From positions 1 through 64,000 of the forward strand of contig CAWEUM010000006.1 of NCBI GenBank assembly GCA_963812255.1: a DNA stretch of 64,000 bases, read 5' to 3'. This document shows positions 43,721 through 52,899 of the stretch, in pieces. The position numbers were made by a program, and so were the translations under genes. This DNA comes from DATJGR01 sp963812255. GTDB lineage: Bacteria; Pseudomonadota; Gammaproteobacteria; Pseudomonadales; Azotimanducaceae. The notes beneath the pieces are model-generated. The model searched no databases, was not told the origin of the DNA, and worked only from the letters and a program-made list of their open reading frames with translations. Numbering within the stretch: the stretch's first letter is position 1; the number at the start of each line of letters is the position of its first letter.

Positions 43721-46522
43721 ATGAGCAAACGACTTCGCAAGCGCCAACAAAGCGACGGTCAGGATCCGCCGTTCAATCTATCGCGCCGCTACGCGCTCAT
43801 CACCACGCCGCCGCCGTTCCGCTTCAATCGCGTAATGCTGCACTACTTCCCACTCCGTGCCGATATCAGCGCGCTGCAGAATTTCTGCGACGACTACATC
43901 AATATCGCCGCCGAATTCGCCTTTTTCCGGCCATCGATGCCTTACGTGTTGCTCGTGGTTGCCAATTACCCCCGCATGAGCGTCAGCGAAGGCAATCTCG
44001 GCTGGACCTCGTCGAACGAACTGTTGTTCACGATTCCGCTCGACTGGTATATCCCGCAGCGGGGCGATTGGGTATTCAAGGCCCCGGCGCAGTTTGCGCC
44101 GTACATCTTCGTCAACAACGAGGCTTCGCAGGTCGAGGGCCGCGAGGTGTACGGATGGCCCAAGGTGCAGGGTTGGCTGACCCAAGGAGAAAATGCCTGG
44201 ATCAAGAGTCCGCTGAACCCACGCAACGTGCTCAACATGACCACCTACGCATTCGAAGCGCTGTACGCCGACAAGCCAGTCAAGGAAGAGACGTTCATCA
44301 GCATCGACCAGGCGCCGTCGAGCAGCGTCACGCAGTTGCCGGTGAACCCAAGCAACCCGCTCAATCCACTCGTCATGCTGCCAAAGGCGATGTCGGAATG
44401 GGGGACCGCGATCAACGACCTGCTTGAGTGGGCGCTCAACGGTACGCTGGTCGGAGCATTCTCACCGCCGGAGCGCCTCCTCAACGGGGCGACCAGTCTC
44501 GCCCAGTTCGTTCGCTCGACCAGCGCGAACACGATTAACCTGAAGCAGATCCGCGATGCGCTGGTCCCGCGCCTCGCCTGCTACCAGGCGCTCACCAACG
44601 CGCGCACGCAAGTCACCAAGTTCCGCGCTGCTGGGTTGCTCAGCGACGTTGCACAGCTGCGCGGTGATTTGAGCGGCGGCTACGAGATTTCGCTGCGCGA
44701 ATTCCCCTCTCTGCCGATCGTCGAGAGTCTGGGGTTGAAAGCCACGCGCACTGAACGGATGCCGGACCAGCCCGACACCGCCGTGCTGAAGCCGACGATG
44801 CCCTTCTGGCAGGAACTCGATCTCGAGTACACGCGTGGCGAGAACATCGCCTGGCGCTCGCGAGCGCGCACCTCGACACGCTGGCGCAACGACCAATACG
44901 TGCAGGCCAAACATACCGTGACGGCGGTTGATGAAGCCTCCGGCATACCTTACATCATCACCGGTTCGGCCGGATTCCAGGTGCCCGAAGGGCCGTTCCA
45001 TTTCCCAAACGCGACGATTCGCGTGCTGCCGCTGCTGGCCAATGCGGGGACGCTCGCCACCTATCTGGAAGGCCGCAACGCGGGCGGTCGCGAAGACCGT
45101 TCGGCACTTTTCGGTCAGGTGCCTCCTGAGCTGATCTATTTCGAGCCGCTGGAGCCGAAGGTATACCTGATCATCAGCACCTACGGCGACATGGAATCCG
45201 GCACCAACAATATCGGCTTGTGGGACGCCACGGAGGTGCGCTTCAGCATTCCGGTACGTAGCTACCGGCTGGAGGCCGACGGCCGCAAGGCCAATCTGTC
45301 GCTCGGCCTGGTTTCTGCGTTCGTCTACTCGAGCAGCGAACTCGGCACCACGATCGGTCGGGAGTTGAACGGCTGGCCGTCGATGCTCGCGCAGATCACG
45401 AGTCTGCCCAACAGCTGGGCGGAATGGGCGGGACCTTTCGAAGCCAATCAGCCGCTGATGCGCGTCAGCACGCTGATGCCGGTGGCCCTGAACAGCGGTC
45501 AACCCTTCGAATGGCGCAGTCTGCTCGACGTGATCGATGGCAACGTCATCGGTTGGCAGGACCGACAGGCGTGGCAATACGCCGCCATTCAGTGGGGGCA
45601 GCGGGCGAAGCAAGATCTCGCGAGGATGCATGCGCAGGCCGAAGCAGATCCGCCGCGCTTCAGGGAACATCAATCGCTTGCGATGAACCTGATGGCTGGC
45701 AATCAGGAACTGAATGAGTTCTCGTTCAAGCAGCTGCGCGACGCGAAGGATCCGCAGAAAGCCTGCTACCAGGCAGTGGTCGCCGCCAACGCGACGGTCA
45801 AGGTGCACGAAATTCGCGAGCTTGGCCATCGCACGAGTATCCGAATCAACAAATTCCCGACCCAGCCGATCGTCGAAACCCTCGGCCTGGTCTGCAAAGG
45901 CCCCGATCCAGACACCAATGCGCCTTACCATCTGTTGCAAGCCTGCCGACCGTTCTTCATCAGAGCCGCCATCACAACGCGGCTGGGCGAAAACGTCTGC
46001 GAACGCGCTGCAGCGAAACGCTGGCGCACCTCGATGCGAAACCTGCGCAAACCGATCCGCGCCCCGGGCGCCGACTTCGTCGACTACATCAACGAAGGCC
46101 GGACGACGCTGCGGCCGAGTCCATTCACCGATAGCGATTTGAATCCGCAGAACATCGCACGGAAAATCGACCAATGGGCACATGCTGCGCCTGATGAGCT
46201 GTTCATCGACGAACCACATGCGACCGATTTGCTCAGCGATCCGTTCGAGCCGCACATGGTCATCCATGCAATGTTGAGCGGCGAGTGGGAACAGCACGGT
46301 AATCCGCGCTGGTACCGGGCGATGGTCGAGTCGCTGAGACGCAATCACCACGGTCTGCCGCTGAATAAACCACCCTTGATCGAGCAGCTGCCGCCATTCG
46401 TGATCCCCACCGACTGCGTTGGAACCGAAGAGGACACGTTGTTCCCGGATCGCGAGCGGGTCGCGAACGAGAGCGAACCGTGCTACTGGACGCCGCCCGC
46501 GCCCGGCGATGGCAACGCGTAA
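43721..46522 (+). CDS. Tandem-duplicated acetoacetate-decarboxylase-fold protein
   Basis: A 933-residue protein whose two halves repeat the same plan. Half one has NEASQVEGREVYGWPKVQGW, with Lys148 where ADC has its Schiff-base lysine. Half two has IGRELNGWPSMLAQ, with Ser554 in that place. Each half ends with the same module: LKQIRDALVPRLACYQAL with FPSLPIVESLGL, and FKQLRDAKDPQKACYQAV with FPTQPIVETLGL. Only the first site could be catalytic. It overlaps the next start by 14 bp. Probably cytoplasmic; the substrate may be a beta-keto isoprenoid acid, which is speculation. Confidence 0.7.
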   Translation: MSKRLRKRQQSDGQDPPFNLSRRYALITTPPPFRFNRVMLHYFPLRADISALQNFCDDYINIAAEFAFFRPSMPYVLLVVANYPRMSVSEGNLGWTSSNELLFTIPLDWYIPQRGDWVFKAPAQFAPYIFVNNEASQVEGREVYGWPKVQGWLTQGENAWIKSPLNPRNVLNMTTYAFEALYADKPVKEETFISIDQAPSSSVTQLPVNPSNPLNPLVMLPKAMSEWGTAINDLLEWALNGTLVGAFSPPERLLNGATSLAQFVRSTSANTINLKQIRDALVPRLACYQALTNARTQVTKFRAAGLLSDVAQLRGDLSGGYEISLREFPSLPIVESLGLKATRTERMPDQPDTAVLKPTMPFWQELDLEYTRGENIAWRSRARTSTRWRNDQYVQAKHTVTAVDEASGIPYIITGSAGFQVPEGPFHFPNATIRVLPLLANAGTLATYLEGRNAGGREDRSALFGQVPPELIYFEPLEPKVYLIISTYGDMESGTNNIGLWDATEVRFSIPVRSYRLEADGRKANLSLGLVSAFVYSSSELGTTIGRELNGWPSMLAQITSLPNSWAEWAGPFEANQPLMRVSTLMPVALNSGQPFEWRSLLDVIDGNVIGWQDRQAWQYAAIQWGQRAKQDLARMHAQAEADPPRFREHQSLAMNLMAGNQELNEFSFKQLRDAKDPQKACYQAVVAANATVKVHEIRELGHRTSIRINKFPTQPIVETLGLVCKGPDPDTNAPYHLLQACRPFFIRAAITTRLGENVCERAAAKRWRTSMRNLRKPIRAPGADFVDYINEGRTTLRPSPFTDSDLNPQNIARKIDQWAHAAPDELFIDEPHATDLLSDPFEPHMVIHAMLSGEWEQHGNPRWYRAMVESLRRNHHGLPLNKPPLIEQLPPFVIPTDCVGTEEDTLFPDRERVANESEPCYWTPPAPGDGNA

Positions 46523-48674
46523 CAAACGGCGCAAAAGCGCGCCCAAGCGAGTGGCGATCATCGGCGGTGGCTGCGCCGCGCTGACGACCGCGTGGGAACT
46601 GACGCAGCCGCAGCTTGCCGGTGAGTTCGACGTTACCGTGTATCAGCTTGGCTGGCGTCTCGGCGGCAAGGGTGCGTCGGGCCGTGGCGCCAACGACCGC
46701 ATCGAGGAGCATGGCCTGCATCTGTGGATGGGCCACTATGACAACGCCTTTCGTCTAATCCGCCAGTGCTATACGGAGCTCGACCGTGATCCGGCAAAAT
46801 GTCCGATCGCGACGTGGCGCGACGCCTTCGAGCCGGACCGGTACGTCGGGCTCGCCGATCGCACCGCGGACGGTGGTTGGCGCCGGCTGATGGCGCACTT
46901 CCCACCGATTGCCGGGCTGCCCGGCGATCCCCGAGATAGATCACTGCCGACCACAGTGGCCGGCTACGTGAGCCGGGCGATCCGCCTGCTGCTTGCGCTG
47001 CTGCGGGCGGCCCAATCGGTCGATGGGCTGCAGTCGGCGGTGGACGCCGCGTATGCGAACGGAGCGCCGCCCGGTGTTGCCCATCGCGACACGGTAGTGG
47101 CGGAAATCGACCGGTTTCTACGCTACGGCGTAGTTGCATCGCTGACGGCTGTGATGCAAGCGGTGCATGCACTCGAAGCAATCGTCGCTCTGCTGCCCGG
47201 CGTCCCCAATCAGCTGCTCGAACGCTTTCTCGACGCCATCGGCCGCACTACGCGCGCGCGCCTCGAACCCCTGCTCGCTGGCGACGTCGAACAGCAGTAC
47301 CTGTGGGAGATCATCGACATCGTACTCGCGCAGATCCGCGGCACGATCAAGTTCGGTCTGATCAGCGATCCGCGCGGCTACGATGCGATCAACGACTACG
47401 ACACCCGCGAATGGCTGGCTTTGAACGGCGCAGCGCAGCGCAGCCTCGATTCCGCCTTCATTCGCGGCCTGTACGACCTCGGGTTCGCTTACGAAGACGG
47501 CGATCCGGCCAAACCCGGCATGGCCGCCGGTCAGGGATTGCGCGGCGGCATGCGGATGTTCCTCGGCTATCGCGGTGCGCTGTTCTGGAAGATGCAGGCG
47601 GGCATGGGCGACATCGTGTTCGCGCCGTTGTACGAAGCATTGAAGCGCCGTGGCGTCAAATTCGAGTTCTTCCACCGGTTGACGAACGTCGGCATCGGAC
47701 GTGAGACGGGCGGCGCGCACTGCGTAACACGGCTCGAGTTCGACGTCCAGGCGAGGGTCAAGGGTGGCGGCGAGTATCAGCCGCTGATCGACGTCAAGCA
47801 TCTGCCGTGCTGGCCGGCAGCGCCGTTGTGGAACCAACTCCACAGAGGGGCGACGCTGCAGGCGGAGCGGCGCGATTTCGAATCGTTCTGGGACCAACGC
47901 CGCGTCGCAACGAGGAAGTTACGCGTCGTTGACGATTTCGATTTCGTCGTGCTCGGTGTCAGCATCGGCGCCGTGCCGCACGTATGCCGTGAGATCCTGG
48001 CCCGCGATCAACGTTGGCGCGATATGGTGACACACGTTAAGACCGTCTCGACTCAATGCTTCCAGCTGTGGCTGAAGAGCGATCTAGCCGAGCTCGGCTG
48101 GCACGACGAACCGCCGAATCTCTCAGCATTCGTCGATCCGTTCGACACGTGGGCCGACATGAGCCACCTCGCCAACGCCGAATCGTGGCCGCAGACCCCG
48201 GGTTCGATTGCCTACTTCTGCAGCGTGCTGCCCCTGCGGGCGCCTGGGAAGAAGGCGCTGCGCAACGCCGAATACCCGGCGAAGCACAAACTCCGCGTAC
48301 GCAAGAACGCGATCCGATTCCTCGACAAGGACATCGGCCACCTGTGGCCGAACGCGGCTCGAAACGGTCGGTTCCGCTGGAAAAAGCTGCTGCACGCGAT
48401 TGACGAGCAGCGGGACCATCCGTTCGACAGCCAATTCTGGATCGCCAACGTCAATCCCACGGACCGCTATGTGCTGACGTTGCCCGGCAGCATCAAATAT
48501 CGCATCTCACCGCTCGACGACACCTATGACAACCTGACGCTCGCGGGCGACTGGACCGACTGCGGATTCAATTTCGGTTGCGTCGAGGCCGCGGTGATGT
48601 CGGGACGGATTGCCGCGCACGCACTGGCTCGATATCCGTCGCTCGACGACATCGACGGCTATGACCAGCCGTAA
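46509..48674 (+). CDS. FAD-dependent amine-oxidase/desaturase-like oxidoreductase
   Basis: A 721-residue flavoprotein. The dinucleotide motif RVAIIGGGCAALTTAWEL is at residues 14-30, followed by the family Arg/Gly stretch LGWRLGGKGASGRG. The C-terminus carries the FAD-closing motif LAGDWTDCGFNFGCVEAAVM. This plan matches carotenoid desaturases, hydroxysqualene dehydroxylase and related enzymes, though it is longer by about 200 residues. It follows a polyprenyl synthase gene, so an isoprenoid substrate is likely. It overlaps both neighbours by 14 bp. Confidence 0.82.
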   Translation: MATRNKRRKSAPKRVAIIGGGCAALTTAWELTQPQLAGEFDVTVYQLGWRLGGKGASGRGANDRIEEHGLHLWMGHYDNAFRLIRQCYTELDRDPAKCPIATWRDAFEPDRYVGLADRTADGGWRRLMAHFPPIAGLPGDPRDRSLPTTVAGYVSRAIRLLLALLRAAQSVDGLQSAVDAAYANGAPPGVAHRDTVVAEIDRFLRYGVVASLTAVMQAVHALEAIVALLPGVPNQLLERFLDAIGRTTRARLEPLLAGDVEQQYLWEIIDIVLAQIRGTIKFGLISDPRGYDAINDYDTREWLALNGAAQRSLDSAFIRGLYDLGFAYEDGDPAKPGMAAGQGLRGGMRMFLGYRGALFWKMQAGMGDIVFAPLYEALKRRGVKFEFFHRLTNVGIGRETGGAHCVTRLEFDVQARVKGGGEYQPLIDVKHLPCWPAAPLWNQLHRGATLQAERRDFESFWDQRRVATRKLRVVDDFDFVVLGVSIGAVPHVCREILARDQRWRDMVTHVKTVSTQCFQLWLKSDLAELGWHDEPPNLSAFVDPFDTWADMSHLANAESWPQTPGSIAYFCSVLPLRAPGKKALRNAEYPAKHKLRVRKNAIRFLDKDIGHLWPNAARNGRFRWKKLLHAIDEQRDHPFDSQFWIANVNPTDRYVLTLPGSIKYRISPLDDTYDNLTLAGDWTDCGFNFGCVEAAVMSGRIAAHALARYPSLDDIDGYDQP

Positions 48675-49449
48675 CCGCGCCGCGGGTCCATTGCTGGATT
48701 CCTTTTACCGCGAATTCTTCAGCGACCCACTGTTCGCGGCATTCTACGGCGGCTCGGGATATGCAAACTTCGGCTACTGGGACGGCAGCATCGACAACGC
48801 GGCCGATGCAGGTGACAGGTTGGTCGATAAACTGCTTGAGTTCCTGCCCGCGCGTCGCGGCGCGGTGCTCGACGTCGCGTGCGGCCACGGCGCTTCGACG
48901 CGCTACTTGAGCCGCATCTTCAAGACGCGAAACGTCACCGGAATCGGCATGGTGCCAGCCCAGGTCGAGTCGGCCAGAAAGCGCGCACCCAAGTGCCGAT
49001 TCTTAGTGATGGACGCCACGGCACTCGAGTTTCCTGCGCACCATTTCGACGTCGTCCTCTGCTTGGAGGCGGCATTTCATTTCCGGACGCGTGCGCAGTT
49101 CTTCGGCGAAGCCTGGCGAGTACTGAAGCCTGGCGGCTACCTGGTACTGTCGGATCTCGTGATGGCGTTCGGTGCGCCGCTGGTGCCGCCGGAGAATTAT
49201 GTGCACGACGCTCGTGCATACAAGCTGGAGCTGCAGCGCGCCGGATTCGCGGACGTCGAGGTAATCGATGCGACAGCGCAGAGCTGGCGGAGCTTTCGTC
49301 ACGAATTCAACCAATTCATGGCGCGGCGCATGTCAGACGTCGTGAGTCTAAACGGCTTGCGGGACCTATTTACGGTCAACGTGAATTCCAGCTGGGCGAT
49401 CCGCGCATATCTGTTGGCTGCGGGTCACAAACAGGGTAAATCGCGCTGA
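48661..49449 (+). CDS. SAM-dependent methyltransferase (sterol/UbiE-like)
   Basis: A 262-residue class I methyltransferase. Motif I is VLDVACGHGASTRYLS (Asp71, Gly75), motif II near FLVMDATALEFPAHHFDVVL, and motif III RVLKPGGYLVLSD. The N-terminal tract FGYWDGSIDNAADAGDRLVD resembles sterol and gamma-tocopherol methyltransferases that act on lipids. Last gene of the coupled operon beginning at 42064; it overlaps the flavoprotein gene by 14 bp. Confidence 0.88.
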   Translation: MTSRNRAAGPLLDSFYREFFSDPLFAAFYGGSGYANFGYWDGSIDNAADAGDRLVDKLLEFLPARRGAVLDVACGHGASTRYLSRIFKTRNVTGIGMVPAQVESARKRAPKCRFLVMDATALEFPAHHFDVVLCLEAAFHFRTRAQFFGEAWRVLKPGGYLVLSDLVMAFGAPLVPPENYVHDARAYKLELQRAGFADVEVIDATAQSWRSFRHEFNQFMARRMSDVVSLNGLRDLFTVNVNSSWAIRAYLLAAGHKQGKSR

Positions 49450-49567
49450 TTGAGCAAAAGCCGGCGGCCACCATCAGCAGCCGCGCGCGGTGGTCGAACA
49501 GCATTGACAGCAGAAATTGAAACCCGCGCGGGTGACTGGCGCACGTGGCGCAGCGCAATCAGTGGCC

Positions 49568-52500
49568 CTATGCACTTTCCCGTCGACGCGTCTCCAGCAA
49601 GTGGACCGCACGCAACAGCGGCCGAGTGTCTCGACCTTCGCCTATCGATTGATACAGACCGCTCAACGTCAAATTTAGGTGCTTCACTTCGGTCGAGTCA
49701 CGCAGTAACTCGATCTCGTCACAGAGGGCCTTCAACTGTATCAATTTATTGCCGTGCTGCTCCGCCAGGCGCTGACTTTGCTGGAACAGCGTCCTCGCAG
49801 CATCCATATCACCGGCACGCGCCAAGCCCAATCCGCGCAGCCGAGGCGACTCTGGTTTGCCAAAGGTCGCCAGATTGCTACCGAAAAACGCATCGGCTTC
49901 GTCGATCGCAGCAACCGCTTCAACATGCCGGTCCAGTGACTGCAGCGCCTGCGCCAGTGTCAGCAACGTATGGCCACGGGTGACCCCCTCGGCATCGCCA
50001 AACGAATCGACGGCGTTGCGCAGCTCCGCAACGCCGTCGGTGTCACCCATCAAAGCTCTCGCCCAACCAGAGTGCATGTGCGCAAAACGCGCCCACGTCG
50101 GCATACTATGTTCCGCCGCGATGCGCAAAATCCGTAAGCCGCGTTCGAGCACGTGCTTCGGATCTGCGTCAAGGTCTTGGTCAACGACGTTCACGTGACA
50201 AAGCGTTTGCACGAGCGGGAACGGCGCGCCGCGCGATTCACAAACACGCAACACCCCTTGCAGCAGGTCTCGTGCCGTGTCTGCCCGGCCGGTCAGCGTC
50301 AATGCCCACGCCTTGACCAGCCGCGCAAGAAACGCTGTTTGGTTCGGATCGGACCGCCGAACGCCGAACGCCTCCTTACCATCTAGGAGATCAATAGTTT
50401 GGTTCAGATCATCGATCCCGGCTTGCAGCAGACCCTCGTAGACCTCCGTACAACCGCGAGCGAAATGTGCGGCCGCTAACGGAATCTTATCGCCGCTCGT
50501 GTGCGCAAGCCGCATCAGCTCGTTGGCGGTTGCTTCTGCGTTGCTTCGATTGCCCTTAACACAATGAATGCTCCACATGTTCATCAACGCCGGGAACTGA
50601 TGGGCGTCGTCCATCGAATGCACCAGTTCCATTTCTCGATCGAATATCTCCTCTAGCTCCTCGGCAGCGTAGCTGAGATGCGCGCGAACCGGTTCGGCCA
50701 ACCCTCCAAGCAAACGCAGTTCCAGCTCGTCCCGCGCCTGCGTGCGCGGCTGAGTGGCCAGCAGCGCAAGTGCCTGGCGGAACAGTCTGATGCATTCGAC
50801 CAGTGCCCAGCGTTTGAGCGCGCGTAAACCGGCAGCCTCATATTGTTCAACGGCCTCCATCATGCGTTCGGCGCCTTCCAGGTGGCGCGCGAGCACTTCC
50901 GGCTGAAGCTCGACGATCGATGCATTGCGCTCGACCGCCTGCACCACCTGATTGTGCAGCTGCCGCCGCTGGCTGTGCAGCAAAGACTCGTATGCCGTCT
51001 CTTGGACCAGCGCGTGCTTGAAGATGAATGTCGCCGAACCTCCCCGGCCCTGGCGCAACAGCAGACCCGAGTCGACGATTCGGCTCAAATGGTCTTCGAC
51101 CACCGCTGTCGGCAGCTGGCTGACGTGTTCCAACAGCTCGAAACCGAAACGGCGCCCCAAAAGTGCACCGAGTTGAGCCGTCGACTTTGCTGGCCCGAGT
51201 CGGTCCAGCCGTGCCATCAATGAATCCCGCAAGCTCGCGGGAATTAACGCACCGACGTTGCCGGCCGTGAGGTCGTTGCGCAGCAGCGTGCGCGTGAGTT
51301 CTTCCAGAAACAGCGGCACCCCATCGGTCCGTGCCACCAGCATCTCGACAAGCGGCGCCGGCAGCTTGTCGGCGATCCACGATTCCACCATCTGTTTCGA
51401 CGTCGCGGTCGGAAACCGGATCAGCTCGATACGGGTCTGATTGCTGGTCGGCTCCCATGGCGGCACGAACGGCGCCCGCGCCGCAATCACCAGCAGCATA
51501 CGGTTACGGGCGCCGCGGCGGATCAGCGAACCCAACACGTCGAGTGTTGATGGGTCGGCCCAATGCACGTCTTCGAAGGCGATCACGACCACATCGACGG
51601 CGCTCAGCCGCAACAGCACGTCGGTGACGACGGCGATAACTCGCTGCGAGGCCTCGGTACCCGGAACGTCGCCGACTTGCGCGTGGCCTCGAACGTTCAG
51701 CAACACGCTCAACACGTTTGCATGGTCTTCACCGACGACCCCGAGACCGTCGAGCCAGCGACGCAGCGTCGCCTGGTCGGGTTCGCCATCGAGCATGCGC
51801 TTGAACAGCAACAGAATCGGATACAGGGCGCTGTTCTCGTGCAGCACCGAGCAGCGGCAGGTGTACCAGCGATGGATCCGGCCCTCAAGCCGTAGCCGGA
51901 CCTCTGTCTGCAACCGAGACTTTCCGATTCCCGGCTCGCCTACCAGTAGCACGGCCTGTGCGTCGCCCCGTTGTGCCTGTTCCTGCAATGTTAAAAGCTG
52001 CTGGAGTTCCCGTTCGCGGCCGACAAACGGCGTGGTGTGAAGCTGATCCAGTGCTTCTTCGTCCCGCATCCTGATGGCGCGATATAGCGTCACCGGTTGC
52101 GCAACATTCCTCAGGGTGCGTTCACCGATTAGCGCGCAGTCGATGTGCCTTGCCGCCAACGCGTGCGTGTCGGCCGTTATCAAGAGTTCACCGGGGGCGG
52201 CGACGGCCTGTACCCTCGCAGCGATATTAGGTGCCGATCCGAGCGCGAGCTGATCGATCCGTTCCCCGTGACCAACATCGCCGGTCACCACGGTACCGGT
52301 GTGGACGCCGATGCGCACCTGCATCGGCGTGTCGGCCAGCACTTCTGACGACTTCGACAACCGGCTGCTGTAGCGCCCGATCTCTTCGAGGATTTCGAGC
52401 CCGGCACCAACTGCTCGCGTGGCATCGTCTTCGTGGGCCCGCGGATAGCCGAAATACACCAGCACACCATCGCCGAGGTACTGGGCGACATAGCCGCCGA

Positions 52501-52813
52501 AGCGCGCAACGACTTCACCGGTGATGCGCTGGTAACCACGCACAGTCTCGTGCCAATCTTCGGGATCGAGACGCTCCGCTAGCAATGTGGACGCGACCAA
52601 GTCGCAGAACATCAGTGTGAGCTGACGGCGTTCGCCTGTTTTGGAGGCGGCGGCCACAGCGCCGAAGACGGCCCCTCCGCATTGGCCGCAGAACTTGAAC
52701 CCAGCTGGAATATCGGCGCCACATCCGCTACAACGCAGGCCCAAGGGCTGCCCGCAACCGCCGCAGAATCGCATGGCGTCCGGATTGTCGAATTGACAAT
52801 TTGCGCAGTGCAT
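49568..52813 (-). CDS. Zinc-ribbon class III adenylate/guanylate cyclase - AAA ATPase - TPR protein
   Basis: A 1081-residue signalling protein. Residues 1-50 hold four CxxC-type zinc-ribbon pairs (CANC, CGGCG, CSGCG, CGQCG). A class III cyclase domain follows (about 60-230): LTLMFCDLVASTLLAERLD with a catalytic Asp, and YLGDGVLVYFGYPRAHEDDA with the second. An AAA/NB-ARC-like ATPase comes next (VLLVGEPGIGKSRL; VVIAFEDVHWADPSTLDVLG). The last 450 residues are TPR-like helical repeats. It may sense a partner or ligand and make a cyclic nucleotide. It sits between the isoprenoid operon and the divergent monooxygenase (86 bp). Confidence 0.9.
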   Translation of the reverse strand: MHCANCQFDNPDAMRFCGGCGQPLGLRCSGCGADIPAGFKFCGQCGGAVFGAVAAASKTGERRQLTLMFCDLVASTLLAERLDPEDWHETVRGYQRITGEVVARFGGYVAQYLGDGVLVYFGYPRAHEDDATRAVGAGLEILEEIGRYSSRLSKSSEVLADTPMQVRIGVHTGTVVTGDVGHGERIDQLALGSAPNIAARVQAVAAPGELLITADTHALAARHIDCALIGERTLRNVAQPVTLYRAIRMRDEEALDQLHTTPFVGRERELQQLLTLQEQAQRGDAQAVLLVGEPGIGKSRLQTEVRLRLEGRIHRWYTCRCSVLHENSALYPILLLFKRMLDGEPDQATLRRWLDGLGVVGEDHANVLSVLLNVRGHAQVGDVPGTEASQRVIAVVTDVLLRLSAVDVVVIAFEDVHWADPSTLDVLGSLIRRGARNRMLLVIAARAPFVPPWEPTSNQTRIELIRFPTATSKQMVESWIADKLPAPLVEMLVARTDGVPLFLEELTRTLLRNDLTAGNVGALIPASLRDSLMARLDRLGPAKSTAQLGALLGRRFGFELLEHVSQLPTAVVEDHLSRIVDSGLLLRQGRGGSATFIFKHALVQETAYESLLHSQRRQLHNQVVQAVERNASIVELQPEVLARHLEGAERMMEAVEQYEAAGLRALKRWALVECIRLFRQALALLATQPRTQARDELELRLLGGLAEPVRAHLSYAAEELEEIFDREMELVHSMDDAHQFPALMNMWSIHCVKGNRSNAEATANELMRLAHTSGDKIPLAAAHFARGCTEVYEGLLQAGIDDLNQTIDLLDGKEAFGVRRSDPNQTAFLARLVKAWALTLTGRADTARDLLQGVLRVCESRGAPFPLVQTLCHVNVVDQDLDADPKHVLERGLRILRIAAEHSMPTWARFAHMHSGWARALMGDTDGVAELRNAVDSFGDAEGVTRGHTLLTLAQALQSLDRHVEAVAAIDEADAFFGSNLATFGKPESPRLRGLGLARAGDMDAARTLFQQSQRLAEQHGNKLIQLKALCDEIELLRDSTEVKHLNLTLSGLYQSIGEGRDTRPLLRAVHLLETRRRESA

Positions 52814-52899
52814 GCCGCACCTCTTGCCGCAATGTAACACAGCCTTGAGTTCGCGGACCGGCCCCGTCAGCATGACCAACCGAGGGTGGTTGTGGGTCG

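Noticed and set aside
44462..46561. A 699-codon minus-strand frame
   Set aside because: It is the antisense shadow of the ADC-fold gene, a common effect of high GC, and has no recognisable domain.
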